A DNA stretch of 64,000 nt from Panicum virgatum (Eukaryota > Streptophyta > Magnoliopsida > Poales > Poaceae): assembly GCF_016808335.1 (NCBI RefSeq), contig NC_053139.1:40606464-40670463 (forward strand), given 5' to 3'. Made by a program: the position numbers and the translations under genes. The first letter of the stretch is position 1. The number at the start of each line of letters is the position of its first letter. Below the pieces are notes generated by a model. That model searched no databases. It was not told where the DNA came from and saw only the letters and a program-made list of their open reading frames with translations. Below, in pieces: positions 63,523-64,000 of the stretch.

Positions 63523-64000
63523 CTACCAGTCGTAGGTGTCTGAACACCTACGGCGCTTCGGGCTTTGCGACGGTGTGTCTCCACCATCATCGTCGTCGTC
63601 ATCGCCACTGCTGCTACCGTCGTCCTCGGTGCTGCTGCTGCTTTCCTCTTCGCTCCCCTCCATGGGGGCCTTGAGGAACTGATGGGGGTTTCCCCCTGCC
63701 GCCGTATCGTCGCTGGAAGAAGAGCCGATCTCTTCGGAGGAGTCGGCTTCTTCCCAGGAGAAGGCGTCATCTTCACTGTTCTCCAGTTCCTCTTGAAAGA
63801 GGAACTGGAGGTCTTCCTCTCCTTCAGTCATGGGCTCGTCCTCCTCGGAGGCGACCCCGAAATCGAACTCCTCTGCATCCCAGTGCAGAGGAGCCAGCGC
63901 CTCATAGGCTGCTGTCGGGTCCCACTCGGGGGTCGGCTCTCGGCTCTCTGGGATAGAGTCGATGGAGGAGGCCGAGAGGGAAGAAGAAGAAGGGGGAGAG
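63523..64000 (-). CDS. Second antisense ORF, acidic and Ser-rich (partial)
   Basis: The minus-strand frame is open from the window edge (64000) to a stop at 63523, at least 158 codons. It is rich in Glu, Asp and Ser (EEDLQFLFQEELENSEDDAF; SGDDDDDDGGDTPSQSPKRR) and ends in a basic RRR stretch plus SDTYDW. The upstream part in the window reads SPPSSSSSLSASSIDSIPES. No domain is recognised; the composition suggests a disordered nuclear protein or the C-terminal exon of one. It lies upstream of, and in the same direction as, the PMD gene. Confidence 0.5.
   Translation of the reverse strand, partial: SPPSSSSLSASSIDSIPESREPTPEWDPTAAYEALAPLHWDAEEFDFGVASEEDEPMTEGEEDLQFLFQEELENSEDDAFSWEEADSSEEIGSSSSDDTAAGGNPHQFLKAPMEGSEEESSSSTEDDGSSSGDDDDDDGGDTPSQSPKRRRCSDTYDW

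Larger units (their letters stand above)
52025..64000 (+). mobile_element. Tat-lineage LTR retrotransposon carrying antisense PMD gene (3' end outside window)
   Basis: Plus-strand order: 5' LTR (about 52025-53236), PBS, gag-protease (three stops), intact pol with RT, RNase H, archaeal-type RNase H and integrase, a hairpin spacer, then antisense genes reaching the window end. The double RNase H and lack of a chromodomain assign it to Tat. The 3' LTR is not in the window, so the element exceeds 12 kb and its target duplication cannot be checked. The left edge (TGTTATCG) is inferred from the TG...CA rule. Confidence 0.85.

Overview
This window looks like nuclear DNA from a grass (Poaceae). It carries Stowaway and Tourist MITEs, a tRNA-derived SINE with a short L1-type tail, an L1-type LINE, Tat- and Tekay-lineage Gypsy retrotransposons, spliced genes with GT-AG introns, and a single-exon CC-NBS-LRR gene. 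About three quarters of it is transposon-derived. I support only two probably functional host genes: the CNL resistance-type gene (7818-10418, +) and a five-exon neprosin-domain (DUF239) gene (49862-51744, +).

Layout. 1-7.8 kb: intergenic DNA with a SINE, several MITEs, a broken LRR (PGIP-like) fragment and the probable 5'UTR region of the CNL gene. 7.8-10.4 kb: CNL gene. 10.8-13.8 kb: a 3.03-kb element with terminal inverted repeats and an 8-bp target duplication; it holds a CDPK fragment and is itself hit by a solo LTR. 14.0-14.15 kb: NLR relic. 14.3-18.1 kb: decayed LINE on the minus strand. 19.08-43.48 kb: a Grande-like Tat retrotransposon (minus strand, two 742-bp LTRs) with a complete Tekay-like chromovirus (22.96-34.97 kb) nested in its antisense accessory gene. 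44.3-48.2 kb: solo LTR related to the Tekay-like LTRs. 48.2-48.5 kb: fragment of another LTR. 49.4-51.7 kb: neprosin-like gene with a tandem repeat directly upstream of its TATA box. 52.0 kb to the window end: a second Tat-lineage element (plus strand, 3' LTR outside the window) with an intact 1142-codon pol.

The most interesting theme is that both Tat elements carry a spliced, antisense, non-retroviral gene downstream of pol, with a TATA-like box of its own, and that the two genes are unrelated. The Grande-like element carries a Transposase_28-like (PF04195-type) gene. A possible first exon of that gene starts MARTRQTAR, nearly identical to the histone H3 tail. The second element carries a plant-mobile-domain (PMD) gene followed by basic, acidic and coiled-coil segments, plus a second, acidic antisense ORF running off the window. 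In both elements the space between the convergent 3' ends of pol and the antisense gene is filled with palindromic tandem repeats. An antisense ORF is known for maize Grande. The PMD version, the H3-like exon and the palindromic spacers deserve checking.

Limits: family names rest on motifs read by eye. No database search, alignment program or splice predictor was run, and mismatch counts were made by eye.
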